This document shows, one piece after another, positions 16,774 through 24,636 of a stretch of DNA of 62,419 bases. Positions within the stretch are counted from its first letter, which is position 1, and the number at the start of each line of letters is the position of its first letter. Under the pieces are notes generated by a model. That model searched no databases, had not been told where the DNA came from, and was given only the letters and a program-made list of their open reading frames with translations. The position numbers were made by a program, and so were the translations under genes. The stretch comes from Actinomycetes bacterium (GTDB lineage: Bacteria; Actinomycetota; Actinomycetes; Propionibacteriales; Propionibacteriaceae), in assembly GCA_023458095.1 (NCBI GenBank), contig JAEXAS010000019.1, positions 1 to 62,419 of the forward strand, read 5' to 3'.

Positions 16774-17955
16774 ATGAGAAGAATTGCAGTGCGCGTGGTG
16801 GTTGCCGCCTGCGCCGCGTTGGGATTGGCCATGCAGCCGGTAGTGCCCAGTCGGGCGGCTGATACTGAGGTTACGGTCACAGGCGTGGTTCGCCTGGATG
16901 GCAAGCCGACGGCGGGAATCGTTGTATGTGACCTTCATGACGAGACCGACTGCATGGCGAGCGGTCCTGGTGGCCACTATTCGGTCACGCCAAATCTCAC
17001 CGAATACACCCGGGCTGGTTTCACAGGCAAGGAGAGGTGTTTGGCAGTGAAAGGCACTGATACCTACGACGGTATTTGGAGGCATCCACGCACCGGGCTG
17101 TGGTGCATGCTTGGGGTGCCGATTGATCCTCCGGGTGGGACCTTCACGATGAACATCGACGTGTCCTCCTACCCGATCTCCTACGGCCAGGTGGTTGATA
17201 GCAAGGGTCGTCCCGTCGTCGGCGCCTCGGTTGCAAGCGGGCGGGATCGTCCAAAGGGCCATACCGATGCCAAGGGTCGTTTCTCGGTTCGAATGGGCCC
17301 CTATGCCTACGACGAGCATTACTTGGGCATTTCGGCCAAGGGCTATGAGTCTCAAGGCGCTCGGTGGTCACCCGATGGCAATCTGGGTCCAATTGTGTTG
17401 GCGAAGGCCGGAGCCGCTGCAGACTATTCACTGAGTGGTCGTGTGGTTGACGCGAAGGGGCGCGCGTATGTGGGGGTACGGGTTTGTCTCTCCGAGGGTC
17501 CGTGCGTGGGTAAGGTTCATTCCGACGGCTACTTCCATGGGCTGATTCGTTATGCCGATGCCAAGAATTCCTCCGGCAAGTTCATTCTGCGCATTCCTGG
17601 ACAGCGCGCCGCTGTGACCCGGACCTGGGATTTCTACTGGCCACCGAACAGCTTCGACGTTCAGCGGGTGTTCCACGTGCCCACGTCGCGTCGGATCGTG
17701 GTGCAGACGCCGAAGATCAGCGGCAAAGCCACAGTCGGCAGCCGCCTGAAGGTGAAGACCGGAGCTTGGCTACCGGCACCGGTCGCTCTGAAATGTGCGT
17801 GGTATGTGGATGCGAAGAAGGTGCAGACCGGCTGCGGTTCGCTGCAGGTGAAGAAGTCCTATCGGGGCAAGGCCATCACGGTGAAGGTCACCGGTTCGCG
17901 AGCTGGCTATGCCAGCAAGAAGGCAACCAGCCGCGCCGTGCGGGTCTATCGCTAG
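16774..17955 (+). CDS. Secreted protein with carboxypeptidase-regulatory-like repeats and C-terminal Ig-like domain
   Basis: 393 residues. MRRIAVRVVVAACAALGLAM...SRAAD is a signal peptide. Three CarboxypepD_reg-like modules follow (VTVTGVVRLDGKPTAGIVVC; QVVDSKGRPVVGASV; LSGRVVDAKGRAYVGVRVC). The C-terminal 80 residues are an Ig-like domain (KISGKATVGSRLKVKTGAW, CAWYVDAKKVQTG, AITVKVTGSRAGYASK). It is a tandem paralogue of the previous gene. No catalytic domain is visible, so it is probably a cell-surface or matrix protein. GGGGGAG precedes ATG 16774. Confidence 0.82.
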   Translation: MRRIAVRVVVAACAALGLAMQPVVPSRAADTEVTVTGVVRLDGKPTAGIVVCDLHDETDCMASGPGGHYSVTPNLTEYTRAGFTGKERCLAVKGTDTYDGIWRHPRTGLWCMLGVPIDPPGGTFTMNIDVSSYPISYGQVVDSKGRPVVGASVASGRDRPKGHTDAKGRFSVRMGPYAYDEHYLGISAKGYESQGARWSPDGNLGPIVLAKAGAAADYSLSGRVVDAKGRAYVGVRVCLSEGPCVGKVHSDGYFHGLIRYADAKNSSGKFILRIPGQRAAVTRTWDFYWPPNSFDVQRVFHVPTSRRIVVQTPKISGKATVGSRLKVKTGAWLPAPVALKCAWYVDAKKVQTGCGSLQVKKSYRGKAITVKVTGSRAGYASKKATSRAVRVYR

Positions 17956-17973
17956 ACCGTCATTGGGCGAACT

Positions 17974-18012
17974 CAGGCAGGGTCATCGGAGACTATCCGG
18001 TGGCCCTGCCTG
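17974..18012 (+). terminator. Hairpin after the second secreted-protein gene
   Basis: CAGGCAGGGTCA (17974-17985) pairs with TGGCCCTGCCTG (18001-18012), with one wobble and a 15-base loop. It resembles the hairpin at 16507 in sequence and position. Its 3' arm overlaps the start of the riboswitch candidate, so the two structures may compete. Confidence 0.6.
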
Positions 18013-18112
18013 GCGTTAAAGCTGGGTAACGGCGGTGAGAATGGCTGGCTTCGCCGGACGTGACCGCCCACCATAGGAAATCAGGGAACCCGGCACTCAC
18101 CCGACAGGCGAC
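17990..18112 (+). promoter_or_regulatory. Probable cobalamin riboswitch
   Basis: The leader carries, in order, elements of the cobalamin riboswitch: GGTGGCC (17999-18005), TTAAA (18016) with GGGTAAC (18024-18030), GGCGGTGAGAAT (18031-18042), a hairpin CTGGC-TTC-GCCGG (18045-18057), GGACGTGACCGCCCACC (18056-18072), and a B12-box-like AATCAGGGAACCCGGC (18079-18094). GGCGGT (18031-18036) pairs with ACCGCC (18063-18068). The structure ends just before the ATG at 18119, where no good Shine-Dalgarno is exposed, suggesting translational control. The B12 box is diverged, so a covariance search is needed to confirm it. Confidence 0.6.
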
Positions 18113-18118
18113 TTCTTC

Positions 18119-19147
18119 ATGGGCTCTTCCATTGCAGTAGCTGATCTTCTTCGGCGCCACGAACCAGCACGTCACCTCGACTTCAAAGCCGAGGTGCCCT
18201 GCCCGGTCAAGAACCGCTTCCAAGCTGCCTATGAGGCGTTCCTGGCCGAACAGTTCGCGGCCACCGGGCGACGCTTCTACAGCTTCGTGCCGTCGATGTG
18301 TGGCGAACATGTGGAGGTGGCCGGAACCTTGCGCGACGTGGCCGCCGCCACCAGCGCCGACCAACTCCCCGAGGTTGCCATCGATTCGGCGGCAAGCGCC
18401 TTCACCTCCAGTTCGGTGGTCGAACGATTCGCCAAGACCGGGGCCTTCCAGCAGGCCGTCGACCTGAGCTCGGTGCCGTTCCTGGACGCGGCAGCTTTCA
18501 CCGATCCGCTGGGGGCTTACAACGTGATCGCGGTGAACCCCGAGGTGATGCTCATCGACCGGCGGGCATTGGGGGATCGTCCGGTTCCGCAAAGCCTCAC
18601 CGATCTGCTCGATCCGATCTATGCCGACAGCCTGTGCATCGGAGACAGCCACAAGAGCATCGGCACCCGCTTCTTGAGCTGGGTGAAGGCCAACCACGGT
18701 GAGGACGGGCTGGCTGCCGCCGACCGCAACATTTCCGCCGCGCTCAACGGCCCCGGCACCGCCCGCACCGCTGGACGCACCACTCCGGCCCCCGCCGCGA
18801 TCTATCTGGCGCCGTGGGTATTCGTGCAGGGTGCAGTCAAGCCCGGGCGTTTGGAACTGGTGTGGCCCAGTGATGGTGCCCTGTGCAATCCGCTGCTGGC
18901 GATCGTGCGCGCCGATGTCGCCGAGGAGAACCAGCCGTTGGTCGATTTCGCCACCTCGGCAGGCCTGGGCTCGGTGTTCGCCACCAGCCATTTCCCCGCC
19001 ACCGCGCCTGGTGCAGCTCAGGTGCTGCCTGAGGATGCTCGCGTCCAGTGGCTTGGCTGGGACCATCTGCTTAGCGGACGCCAGGCCACCTGGGACGTCG
19101 AGCTGAGCGTCCGCTTTGCCGGCTATCACCGCGACAACTCCTGCTGA
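18119..19147 (+). CDS. Cytoplasmic solute-binding-fold (type 2 periplasmic-binding-like) protein
   Basis: 342 residues with the look of an ABC-transporter substrate-binding protein (LPEVAIDSAASAF, PLGAYNVIAVNPEVMLIDRR, PQSLTDLLDPIYADSLCIGD, ending in a C-terminal lobe), but with no signal peptide or lipobox, so it should stay in the cytoplasm. Several cysteines (EVPCPVKN, PSMCGEH, DSLCIGD, GALCNP) could bind metal. It is the first gene after the riboswitch, and its stop overlaps the GTPase start, so the two are co-translated. It may bind a cobalt- or corrinoid-related ligand or its apo-enzyme; function is unknown. Confidence 0.7.
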   Translation: MGSSIAVADLLRRHEPARHLDFKAEVPCPVKNRFQAAYEAFLAEQFAATGRRFYSFVPSMCGEHVEVAGTLRDVAAATSADQLPEVAIDSAASAFTSSSVVERFAKTGAFQQAVDLSSVPFLDAAAFTDPLGAYNVIAVNPEVMLIDRRALGDRPVPQSLTDLLDPIYADSLCIGDSHKSIGTRFLSWVKANHGEDGLAAADRNISAALNGPGTARTAGRTTPAPAAIYLAPWVFVQGAVKPGRLELVWPSDGALCNPLLAIVRADVAEENQPLVDFATSAGLGSVFATSHFPATAPGAAQVLPEDARVQWLGWDHLLSGRQATWDVELSVRFAGYHRDNSC

Positions 19148-19836
19148 TGCGCTTTGTCACTGTCGCCGGGCCACCCAGCTCGGGCAAGACGTCGGTGATC
19201 TTGCGCGCCATCGAGCACCTGCGTCGCCGCGATCTGGAAACCGGTGTGGTCAAGTTCGACTGCTTGAGTTCCTCGGACGCCGCCACCTATGAACGAGCCG
19301 GTGTCACCGCGAAAGTGGGCTTGGCCGGCAGCCTGTGTCCGGATCACTTCTTCATCACCAATGTCGACCAGGCCGTCCAATGGGGCCGCCGGCAGGGCTT
19401 CGATGTGCTGATCAGCGAGAGTGCCGGGTTGTGCAACCGGTGCTCGCCGCATGTGAAGAATGTGCTGGCGGTGTGTGTGATCGACAATCTGTCCGGCATC
19501 GGCACCCCGGAGAAGATCGGGCCGATGCTGCGCCTGGCCGACGTGGTGGTGGTCACCAAAGGCGACATCGTCTCCCAAGCTGAACGGGAGGTGTTCGCCG
19601 CCCGGATCCGTGAGGTGAACCGGTTGGCGAGGGTCATTGCCGTCAACGGCATCACCGGCCAGGGTGCTTTTGCGCTCAGTCGGCTGCTGGGCGAGGCCGC
19701 TGAGGTGGACTCGCTCAAGGGCGACTACCTGCGCTTCTCGCTGCCATCGGCCCTGTGCTCGTACTGCATCGGCCAGACCCGTATCGATGAGACCTTCCAG
19801 GCTGGCAATCTCCGCAGGATCCGCTTCGATGACTGA
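19147..19836 (+). CDS. G3E-type (CobW/HypB/UreG-like) GTPase with paired CxxC motifs
   Basis: 229 residues. P-loop GPPSSGKTS (8-16), switch region ISESAGLCNRCSPH (89-102), and TKGD (137-140) as the guanine-specificity motif. Cysteines C64, C95/C98, C110 and a C-terminal CSYC pair (C204/C207) resemble metal-binding sites of metallochaperone GTPases. G3E proteins use GTP to insert Ni, Co or cobalamin into enzymes. The ATG at 19147 overlaps the previous stop by one base, and the 3' end overlaps the ABC ATPase start by 8 bases. Confidence 0.82.
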   Translation: MRFVTVAGPPSSGKTSVILRAIEHLRRRDLETGVVKFDCLSSSDAATYERAGVTAKVGLAGSLCPDHFFITNVDQAVQWGRRQGFDVLISESAGLCNRCSPHVKNVLAVCVIDNLSGIGTPEKIGPMLRLADVVVVTKGDIVSQAEREVFAARIREVNRLARVIAVNGITGQGAFALSRLLGEAAEVDSLKGDYLRFSLPSALCSYCIGQTRIDETFQAGNLRRIRFDD

Positions 19837-20914
19837 TCAACTCAGCCCGCAGTTGGCCGAAGAACTGCTCGTGAACCGGTCGGTGGGCGAACTGGTGGGG
19901 GAGCACCCCTATCTGGAGAACTACTTCGACGCGATCCGTCTTGAGGTGCTCGACCCTTCCCGGTCGGTGGTGCAGGTGCTGGCCGACTATCCCGAGGAGT
20001 ACTTCACCGACTACGGGTTGACCAAGACCGGGTTCGCGGAACTGCTGGTCGGCTTCGTCGAAAGGGTGCTGGCTGAACCCCACGACGAACTGGCCGACGT
20101 CGCCACCATCACCGTGTTGCCCGGGCGGGACAAGGATGGAACCTCCGAATCGTGCGGATTGCAGATGTGCGCCGGAGAGGTGACCTGCATTGTCGGACCG
20201 ACCGGGGCCGGCAAGTCCCGCCTGCTGGAGGACATCGAAAGCCTCGCCCAGGCCGACACCCCCACCGGACGTACGGTGCTGATCAATGAATCCGCCCCCA
20301 GCGATGAGCAACGCTACGACCTTGGACATCGGCTGGTCGCTCAACTCACTCAGAACATGAACTTCGTCATTGATCTTCCGGTGGGGGAGTTCCTGGAGAT
20401 GCACGCCCGCAGCCGCGGGATCCTCGACCCGGCGAAGGTGGCCGCCGAGGTGGTGGCCTGTGCCAACACTCTGGCCGGAGAACAGATCCTGGCTACCACG
20501 GCACTGACCCAGCTTTCCGGTGGCCAGTCCCGTGCGGTGATGATCGCCGACACCGCGCTGCTTTCGGCCTCGCCCATCGTGCTCATCGACGAGATCGAGA
20601 ACGCCGGCATCGACAGGCACCAAGCCCTGTCGCTGCTGGTGGGCCGCAACAAGATCGTGCTCATGTCGACCCACGACCCGGTGCTGGCCCTGCTGGGCGA
20701 TCGTCGGGTGGTGATCCGCAACGGCGGCATCGTGTCGGTGCTGGAGACCAGTCCGGCCGAGCGGACCAATCTGGAGTTCCTGACCGGCCTGGATCGTCAA
20801 CTGGCTCAACTGCGGGCCGCGGTCCGAGCCGGCGAGCGTCTGGACGGCGATCTGCCGACATTGCTTGGTCTGCGCGGTGCCGAAACGGTCAGCGACCCCG
20901 CTGAGGATCGCTAG
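19829..20914 (+). CDS. Soluble ABC ATPase with N-terminal DUF1858/ScdA-like region
   Basis: 361 residues. Residues 15-80 form two helical repeats (SVGELVGEHPYLENYF; SVVQVLADYPEEYFTDYGL) resembling DUF1858/DUF542 domains but without their cysteines. The ABC domain is complete: Walker A GPTGAGKS (123-130), signature LSGGQSR, Walker B VLIDEIE, H-loop MSTHD. No transmembrane segment and no permease gene is present, so it is not a standard transporter ATPase; it could act as an ATP-driven activator or remodelling factor. ATG 19829 lies inside the GTPase gene, so the trio is one operon. It converges on mutY, 14 bases away. Confidence 0.8.
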   Translation: MTDQLSPQLAEELLVNRSVGELVGEHPYLENYFDAIRLEVLDPSRSVVQVLADYPEEYFTDYGLTKTGFAELLVGFVERVLAEPHDELADVATITVLPGRDKDGTSESCGLQMCAGEVTCIVGPTGAGKSRLLEDIESLAQADTPTGRTVLINESAPSDEQRYDLGHRLVAQLTQNMNFVIDLPVGEFLEMHARSRGILDPAKVAAEVVACANTLAGEQILATTALTQLSGGQSRAVMIADTALLSASPIVLIDEIENAGIDRHQALSLLVGRNKIVLMSTHDPVLALLGDRRVVIRNGGIVSVLETSPAERTNLEFLTGLDRQLAQLRAAVRAGERLDGDLPTLLGLRGAETVSDPAEDR

Positions 20915-20928
20915 CCGGACGCAGCAGC

Positions 20929-21795
20929 TCAGCGGGGAAGGTGGAGTGCGTGCTCAGTCTCGACGATCAAGCCATCGGCAATCAGCGAAGCGATGGCCCG
21001 GCGGCGTTGGGCGCGATCAGACCAGGTGGGAATGACCTGATCGGTGGGTAGAGCCGTCTCGGATGCCCTCCGTAGGGCCCGCAGCACCGCGCCGCGGGCC
21101 TCGCGATCGCTGCCTTGGTAACGCGCCTGGCGTGGACGGGCGTCGCCGGTGTCGGGCCGTCCCAGCAGGTACCAGCGGCACTGGGCTTGGATCGGGCATT
21201 GATCGCAGCGCGGTAGGCGCGCCACGCAGATGGTCGCGCCGAGTTCCATGGCCGCGGCATTGACCAGGAAGGCCGATTCGTTGTCGGACGGCAGTTGGGC
21301 GTCCATGTCGGCCAAGTCGCGCCGGGACGGAGCGCCGGGCTGGCTGCGTCCGTGGAGTGCCCGAGCCAGCACCCGTCGGGTATTGGTGTCTACGACGGGG
21401 TGACGCTGATGGTGGGCGAACACGGCAACCGCGCGGGCGGTGTACTCCCCGACGCCGGTGAGTGCGAGCAGGTCGTCAAGGTTCCACGGAACTTCTCCGG
21501 CGAAACGGTCGCGAATCTCGATGGCCGCCTGCCGCAACCACAGGGCGCGCCGGGGATAGCCGAGGTTGTCCCACTGCTGCAAGACCTGCGCCGGGGTAGC
21601 TGCGGCAAGGGCTTCGGGGGTGGGCCAGCGATCCAGCCAGGCGTCCAGGTGCGGAATGACTCGGTTGGCGGGGGTCTGCTGCAGCATGACTTCGCTCACC
21701 AGGATGCCCCACGCGCTGAACTCCGGACGCCGCCACGGCAAATCGCGAGCGCTCTGGGAGAACCAGGCGATCAGCGGTGTGGCAAGGTCGGACAC
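20929..21795 (-). CDS. mutY: A/G-specific adenine DNA glycosylase
   Basis: 288 residues. Removes adenine mispaired with 8-oxoG. Visible: PWRRPEFSAWGILVSEVMLQQT, helix-hairpin-helix LLALTGVGEYTARAVAVFA with the catalytic Asp in PVVDTNTRRVL, and the 4Fe-4S ligands C-x6-C-x2-C-x5-C (CVARLPRCDQCPIQAQC). The C-terminal part is short (about 70 residues) and lacks a recognisable MutT-like 8-oxoG domain, which is common in actinomycetes. GTG start at 21795. Confidence 0.93.
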   Translation of the reverse strand: MSDLATPLIAWFSQSARDLPWRRPEFSAWGILVSEVMLQQTPANRVIPHLDAWLDRWPTPEALAAATPAQVLQQWDNLGYPRRALWLRQAAIEIRDRFAGEVPWNLDDLLALTGVGEYTARAVAVFAHHQRHPVVDTNTRRVLARALHGRSQPGAPSRRDLADMDAQLPSDNESAFLVNAAAMELGATICVARLPRCDQCPIQAQCRWYLLGRPDTGDARPRQARYQGSDREARGAVLRALRRASETALPTDQVIPTWSDRAQRRRAIASLIADGLIVETEHALHLPR

Positions 21796-21896
21796 CCTCG
21801 AATTGTAGGGGGATGCGCAGGCGGCCGCTCCTGGTCGCTGACCGGGAGCGCGAACGGGTTTCGCTGCTGGCCTGCTGGTGCGGCAAAGTAGCCCTC

Positions 21897-22337
21897 ATGC
21901 CTGATGAGCCCTCCTTTGCAGACGTTGAAGCCCGCTACGCCGGACGCCTGGCAGCCATGGACGCAGGCAGCACTCAGCGCCTTCGCGATGCTGCTGCCCG
22001 GCTGGACGCCGCCTCGTCCGTCGGCGGCTGGGTGGAACCGCCGCGAGCCCCTGGGGCCGGTCCGACACTGCCGGTGCCGCAGTTGTCCATTGACGCCGCT
22101 GCTCTGATCACGGTGATCAACTCTTTGGACATCGACATTCCCTTCGACTGGCCGCATTGGTCTCGCGGCCGCTGGCTGGCCGAAAAACCCGACCATGCAA
22201 GCGAAGCCACCCCTGCCGAGGCCGCCATGCTCCTCAACACCGTGCAGCGCTTCGACCGCTTCTCCGACGGAGCCCTGCTGAAGGCTTTCGAGGACGGTGT
22301 GGTCCAAGCCGCCGCCCGCCGAATGCTGGAGGCCTAG
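21897..22337 (+). CDS. DUF6508-like protein
   Basis: 146 residues. The C-terminal half (FDWPHWSRGRWLAEKP, LLNTVQRFDRFSDGALLKAF, EDGVVQAAARRML) resembles the DUF6508 family, of unknown function. No signal peptide or membrane segment. It is divergent from mutY with about 100 bases between. ATG 21897 is preceded by a weak site; no better start is visible. Confidence 0.7.
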   Translation: MPDEPSFADVEARYAGRLAAMDAGSTQRLRDAAARLDAASSVGGWVEPPRAPGAGPTLPVPQLSIDAAALITVINSLDIDIPFDWPHWSRGRWLAEKPDHASEATPAEAAMLLNTVQRFDRFSDGALLKAFEDGVVQAAARRMLEA

Positions 22338-22408
22338 CCCGCCCAGATTCCCTCTCCCCGCGCATCGCACCCTCCGGCTGGTTGGGGACCGTGCAGTTCC
22401 CGACCCCG

Positions 22409-22515
22409 GCTGGTTGAGGAGGACGCGCAGCGTCCGTCTCGAAACCTCGTGAGGTGGTTTGTGGACTGGTGCGGCGTGGTTTCGAGACGCTCACTTCGTT
22501 CGCTCCTCAACCAGC
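22409..22515. repeat. Interspersed palindromic repeat cluster III (A+B pair)
   Basis: A-type unit 22409-22447 with internal stem GGACGC-GCA-GCGTCC, the conserved spacer, and a B-type unit 22478-22515. Partial CTCC-TGAACCAGCC copies continue to about 22580. The stretch 22338-22675 has no supportable gene. Confidence 0.9.
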
Positions 22516-22675
22516 CGGGGTGTGGGTGTGTTCGCTCCTGAACCAGCCGGGGTGTGGGGGTGCGCTCCTCAACCAGCCACGAAACAACCGAAGGAGGCGT
22601 AACCATCAACCGAAACACCGTCACCACTCAGCCGAAGACCAAATGAGAAGCGTCAACCGAAGGCACACACCTCTG

Positions 22676-22752
22676 TGGTGGGGCGGGTGGGGCTCGAACC
22701 CACGACCCAAGGATTATGAGTCCTCTGCTCTGACCGGCTGAGCTACCGCCCC
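22676..22752 (-). tRNA. tRNA with CAU anticodon (tRNA-Met or tRNA-Ile2)
   Basis: Minus-strand cloverleaf: acceptor GGGGCGG (22752-22746) with CCGCCCC (22686-22680), discriminator A, encoded CCA (22678-22676). The anticodon loop CTCATAA reads CAU, and the T-loop is TTCGAGC. The CAU anticodon cannot be assigned to elongator Met or lysidine-modified Ile2 from sequence alone; it is not an initiator, since the acceptor closes with G-C at position 1. Confidence 0.95.
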
Positions 22753-22876
22753 CGAGATCGTCTGCGCCAAGTTATCCCGCCTGGCGACTTGCGGGCAAAA
22801 CGCCCCTGGCTGAGGCCGGCTCGGCTTTCTGCTGCGCATCCCGGTGGCGGCCAGCCGCTGTCGATAGGGTGATCGC

Positions 22877-24463
22877 GTGACCGATACCCCGGCGGACACC
22901 GCCGTCCGATCCGATGTGCCGGATCGTGCCGGCCTGGTGCTGAGCGCGCTCATTCTCGGTGCGCTGGTGTGCAACATCAACCTGGCGGCTGCAAACGTGG
23001 CCCTGCCTGATGTGGGCGATGCGTTTGGGGCCTCCCAAACTGCCCTCAATATCGTGGCCGTCGGCTGCTCGCTGGGGCTGGCCATGTCGGTGCTGTATTT
23101 CGGGGCGATCGCCGACCGCTACGGACGCAAGCAGCTGCTGATGACCGGACTGGCCCTGACGATCGTGGCCAGCCTGCTGTCGGCTTTCTCGGTATCGATC
23201 GAGATGCTGATGGCCTCGCGGCTGTTCACCGGCATCGCGGCCGGCATGGCTTTTCCCACCACACTGTCGTTGATCACCGCGCTGTGGAGTGTCGGTCCCG
23301 GACGGACCCGGGCCATCGCGATGTGGTCGGGGGTGAGCGCCATGGCTTCGGTGGCCGGCTCGATCGTCGCCGGGCTGTTGCTCACCATCTGGTGGTGGGG
23401 GTCGGCGTTCCTCATCGCGGTGCCGATCGCGGCCATCGCCTTGGTGTTGGTGGTGCTCTACGTTCCAGCCCACGTCCAAGAATCCACCGAGCCGGTTGAT
23501 CATGTCGGGGGAGTGCTGTCCACGTTGGCAGTGGCCAGCCTGGTGCTGGGAATCAGCATGGTCTTCGCCCCCGGCCAGGTGAAGATCGGGGTTGTGCTGC
23601 TGATCGTTGGTGTCCTTCTTGTCGCTGCGTTCGGCTGGCGCCAACTGCGGATCGATCATCCGCTCTATGACCTGCGCGTCGCCCGCCGTCGGCTGTTCTG
23701 GGTGCCTGCGACGGGCGGCACCATCGTGTTCGGCTCACTGATGGGTGCCCTGTTCGTCGGCCAGCAGTACATGCAGAACATCCTGCGCTACTCCACCTTG
23801 GAGGCGGGCCTGGCGATCACGCCCTCAGCGGTCGGGCTGCTGGTGTGCGCACCGCTGTCGGCTCGGCTCCTGGAAGCCCGCGGTTCTCGATTCACCATGT
23901 TGGTCGGCTACGGGTTCGTCCTGCTGGGATTCCTCACCACCTTGCTGTGGAACCCGACAACCCCATATTGGTTGGTGGGTGTCGGCTTCCTCGCCATCGG
24001 AACCGGTGCGGCATTCGCCATGACCCCAGCCTCGCGGGCGCTGACCGAAAGCACCCCGGTACGGCGAGTCGGCATGGCTTCGGCCACCTCCGACCTCCAG
24101 CGCGATCTGGGCGGCTCGATCATGCAGTCGATCCTGGGCGCGATTCTGGCCGGTGGGTTCGCGGTCTCCTTCCGCCGCCAGATCGCTGCAGCCGGCGAGA
24201 CCGACAGCATCAGTGACACGGTCACCCAGGCGCTGCTGGCCTCCTACGCCTCAGCGATGCATGTGGCCGACCAGTACCCGCAATACCGCGAACAGATCGT
24301 TGCCGCCGCCACCCACAGCATGGTCACTGGCGCTTGGGCGGCCTACCTGGTGGGGGCGATCGCCATCGTCATCGGCACCATCGTGGTGGCGGTGTTCCTG
24401 CCGCCCTTCGACAAGGAGAAGGAACTCGTCGCCGCCTACGCCAAGGCCGACGTCGAGGGCTGA
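22877..24463 (+). CDS. MFS transporter, 14-TM drug/proton antiporter type (EmrB/QacA-like)
   Basis: 528 residues with about 14 hydrophobic segments. Motif A is present as GAIADRYGRKQLLM after TM2, and motif C-like glycine-rich stretch AGMAFPTTLSLITALW and GVSAMASVAGSIVAGLLL follow. The family exports lipophilic drugs by proton antiport. The N-terminus (MTDTPADTAVRSDVPDRAG) is cytoplasmic. GTG start at 22877. It sits alone between the tRNA and oleate hydratase. Confidence 0.9.
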   Translation: MTDTPADTAVRSDVPDRAGLVLSALILGALVCNINLAAANVALPDVGDAFGASQTALNIVAVGCSLGLAMSVLYFGAIADRYGRKQLLMTGLALTIVASLLSAFSVSIEMLMASRLFTGIAAGMAFPTTLSLITALWSVGPGRTRAIAMWSGVSAMASVAGSIVAGLLLTIWWWGSAFLIAVPIAAIALVLVVLYVPAHVQESTEPVDHVGGVLSTLAVASLVLGISMVFAPGQVKIGVVLLIVGVLLVAAFGWRQLRIDHPLYDLRVARRRLFWVPATGGTIVFGSLMGALFVGQQYMQNILRYSTLEAGLAITPSAVGLLVCAPLSARLLEARGSRFTMLVGYGFVLLGFLTTLLWNPTTPYWLVGVGFLAIGTGAAFAMTPASRALTESTPVRRVGMASATSDLQRDLGGSIMQSILGAILAGGFAVSFRRQIAAAGETDSISDTVTQALLASYASAMHVADQYPQYREQIVAAATHSMVTGAWAAYLVGAIAIVIGTIVVAVFLPPFDKEKELVAAYAKADVEG

Positions 24464-24636
24464 ACTGGTGACGGTCGGGCACCGGCCGGACGGCCAACGC
24501 CTTCCGGGCAGGTGTGGCGAGCGCGCCGATCCCGGGGCATACCGCTGTCGCTGACCTGCGGTGCGGGCCTCCCCGGTTAGGTTGGAAGCAACCGATCACC
24601 AGGTGGCAACGATGCCGCCAAAAGGGAGCCCCACCC

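Noticed and set aside
18010..18118. Molybdenum-cofactor or SAM riboswitch in the leader at 18 kb
   Set aside because: The order of TTAAA, GGTGAGAAT, GGAC...CCGCC and a CAGG-AACC box fits cobalamin better than the other consensus sequences I recall.
22676..22752. tRNA as a prophage or island attachment site
   Set aside because: No integrase, no direct repeat of the tRNA end and no foreign genes nearby.
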